From DASTCC01 sp035711465 (GTDB taxonomy: Bacteria; Acidobacteriota; Vicinamibacteria; Vicinamibacterales; SCN-69-37), in assembly GCA_035711465.1 (NCBI GenBank), contig DASTCC010000246.1:1-13888 (forward strand): 13,888 bases of DNA. The letters run 5' to 3'. Positions 13,841-13,888 of the stretch are shown here, piece by piece. Position 1 is the first letter of the stretch. Each line of letters begins with the position of its first letter. The notes beneath the pieces are model-generated. The model was given only the letters and a program-made list of their open reading frames with translations, was not told the origin of the DNA and searched no databases. The position numbers and the translations under genes are program-made.

Positions 13841-13888
13841 AGGCATCGGCAGTCGTCGCGCTGCTCTTCGCGGCGCTGGCCGGCGCGC
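13837..13888 (+). CDS. start of a secreted protein, cut by the window end
   Basis: An ATG at 13837 overlaps the HtrA TGA as ATGA, and another in-frame ATG lies at 13831. The 17 visible codons give MKASAVVALLFAALAGA, a typical Sec signal peptide. The overlap predicts translational coupling, so the product is likely to work with the PDZ protease. The mature protein lies outside the window and its family cannot be named. Confidence 0.7.
   Translation, partial: MKASAVVALLFAALAGA

Overview
The window is a GC-rich, tightly packed bacterial chromosome segment with twelve supported protein-coding genes (two cut by the window edges) and no RNA gene, insertion sequence, prophage or CRISPR array that I can see. 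The gene content (a prolyl oligopeptidase, a large membrane-anchored M1 peptidase, HtrA-like proteins, a secreted acetamidase/formamidase-family protein) and the codon use fit an uncultured Acidobacteriota, perhaps of the Vicinamibacteria type. That placement is an inference from style, not from a marker gene.

Layout. The first 262 bases hold the 5' part of a VOC-fold (glyoxalase/extradiol dioxygenase-like) gene on the minus strand. It is divergent, across about 42 bases, from a complete cytoplasmic S9A prolyl oligopeptidase (305-2419, +). Next is a degenerate EAL-HDOD signalling protein (2524-3741, +). Five minus-strand genes follow. In transcription order they are a 212-aa membrane-anchored unknown (9588-8950), a secreted acetamidase/formamidase (8795-7761), a patatin-like lipase 4 bases behind it (7756-6839), an anchored M1 aminopeptidase (6658-4076) and a 53-aa Cys/His small protein (3930-3769). 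The right end is all plus strand: a secreted trypsin-fold protein that has lost two of its three catalytic residues (9778-10602), msrB (10658-11068), msrA (11074-11712), an intact HtrA-type protease with apparently four PDZ modules (11855-13840), and the first codons of another secreted protein that overlaps its stop codon.

The most unusual feature is in the spacers. Three intergenic gaps between co-directional genes are filled by short-period tandem repeats arranged as inverted repeats: 9-bp units at 6673-6834, and 7-bp units at 8826-8947 (with perfect 36-bp arms) and 11717-11835 (diverged). Each element starts within about 5 bases of the upstream stop codon and ends 3 to 18 bases before a -10-like hexamer of the next gene. 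Those three genes, plus the prolyl oligopeptidase, have no Shine-Dalgarno sequence but do have a TANNNT-like hexamer 6-7 bases before the start codon. This points to leaderless transcription. The remaining plus-strand genes mostly have ordinary GGAG/GAGG ribosome sites.

Taken together, the region looks like protein turnover and repair functions: peptidases in the cytoplasm and envelope, methionine sulfoxide repair, and HtrA-type quality control. The shared theme is inferred from neighbourhood only.
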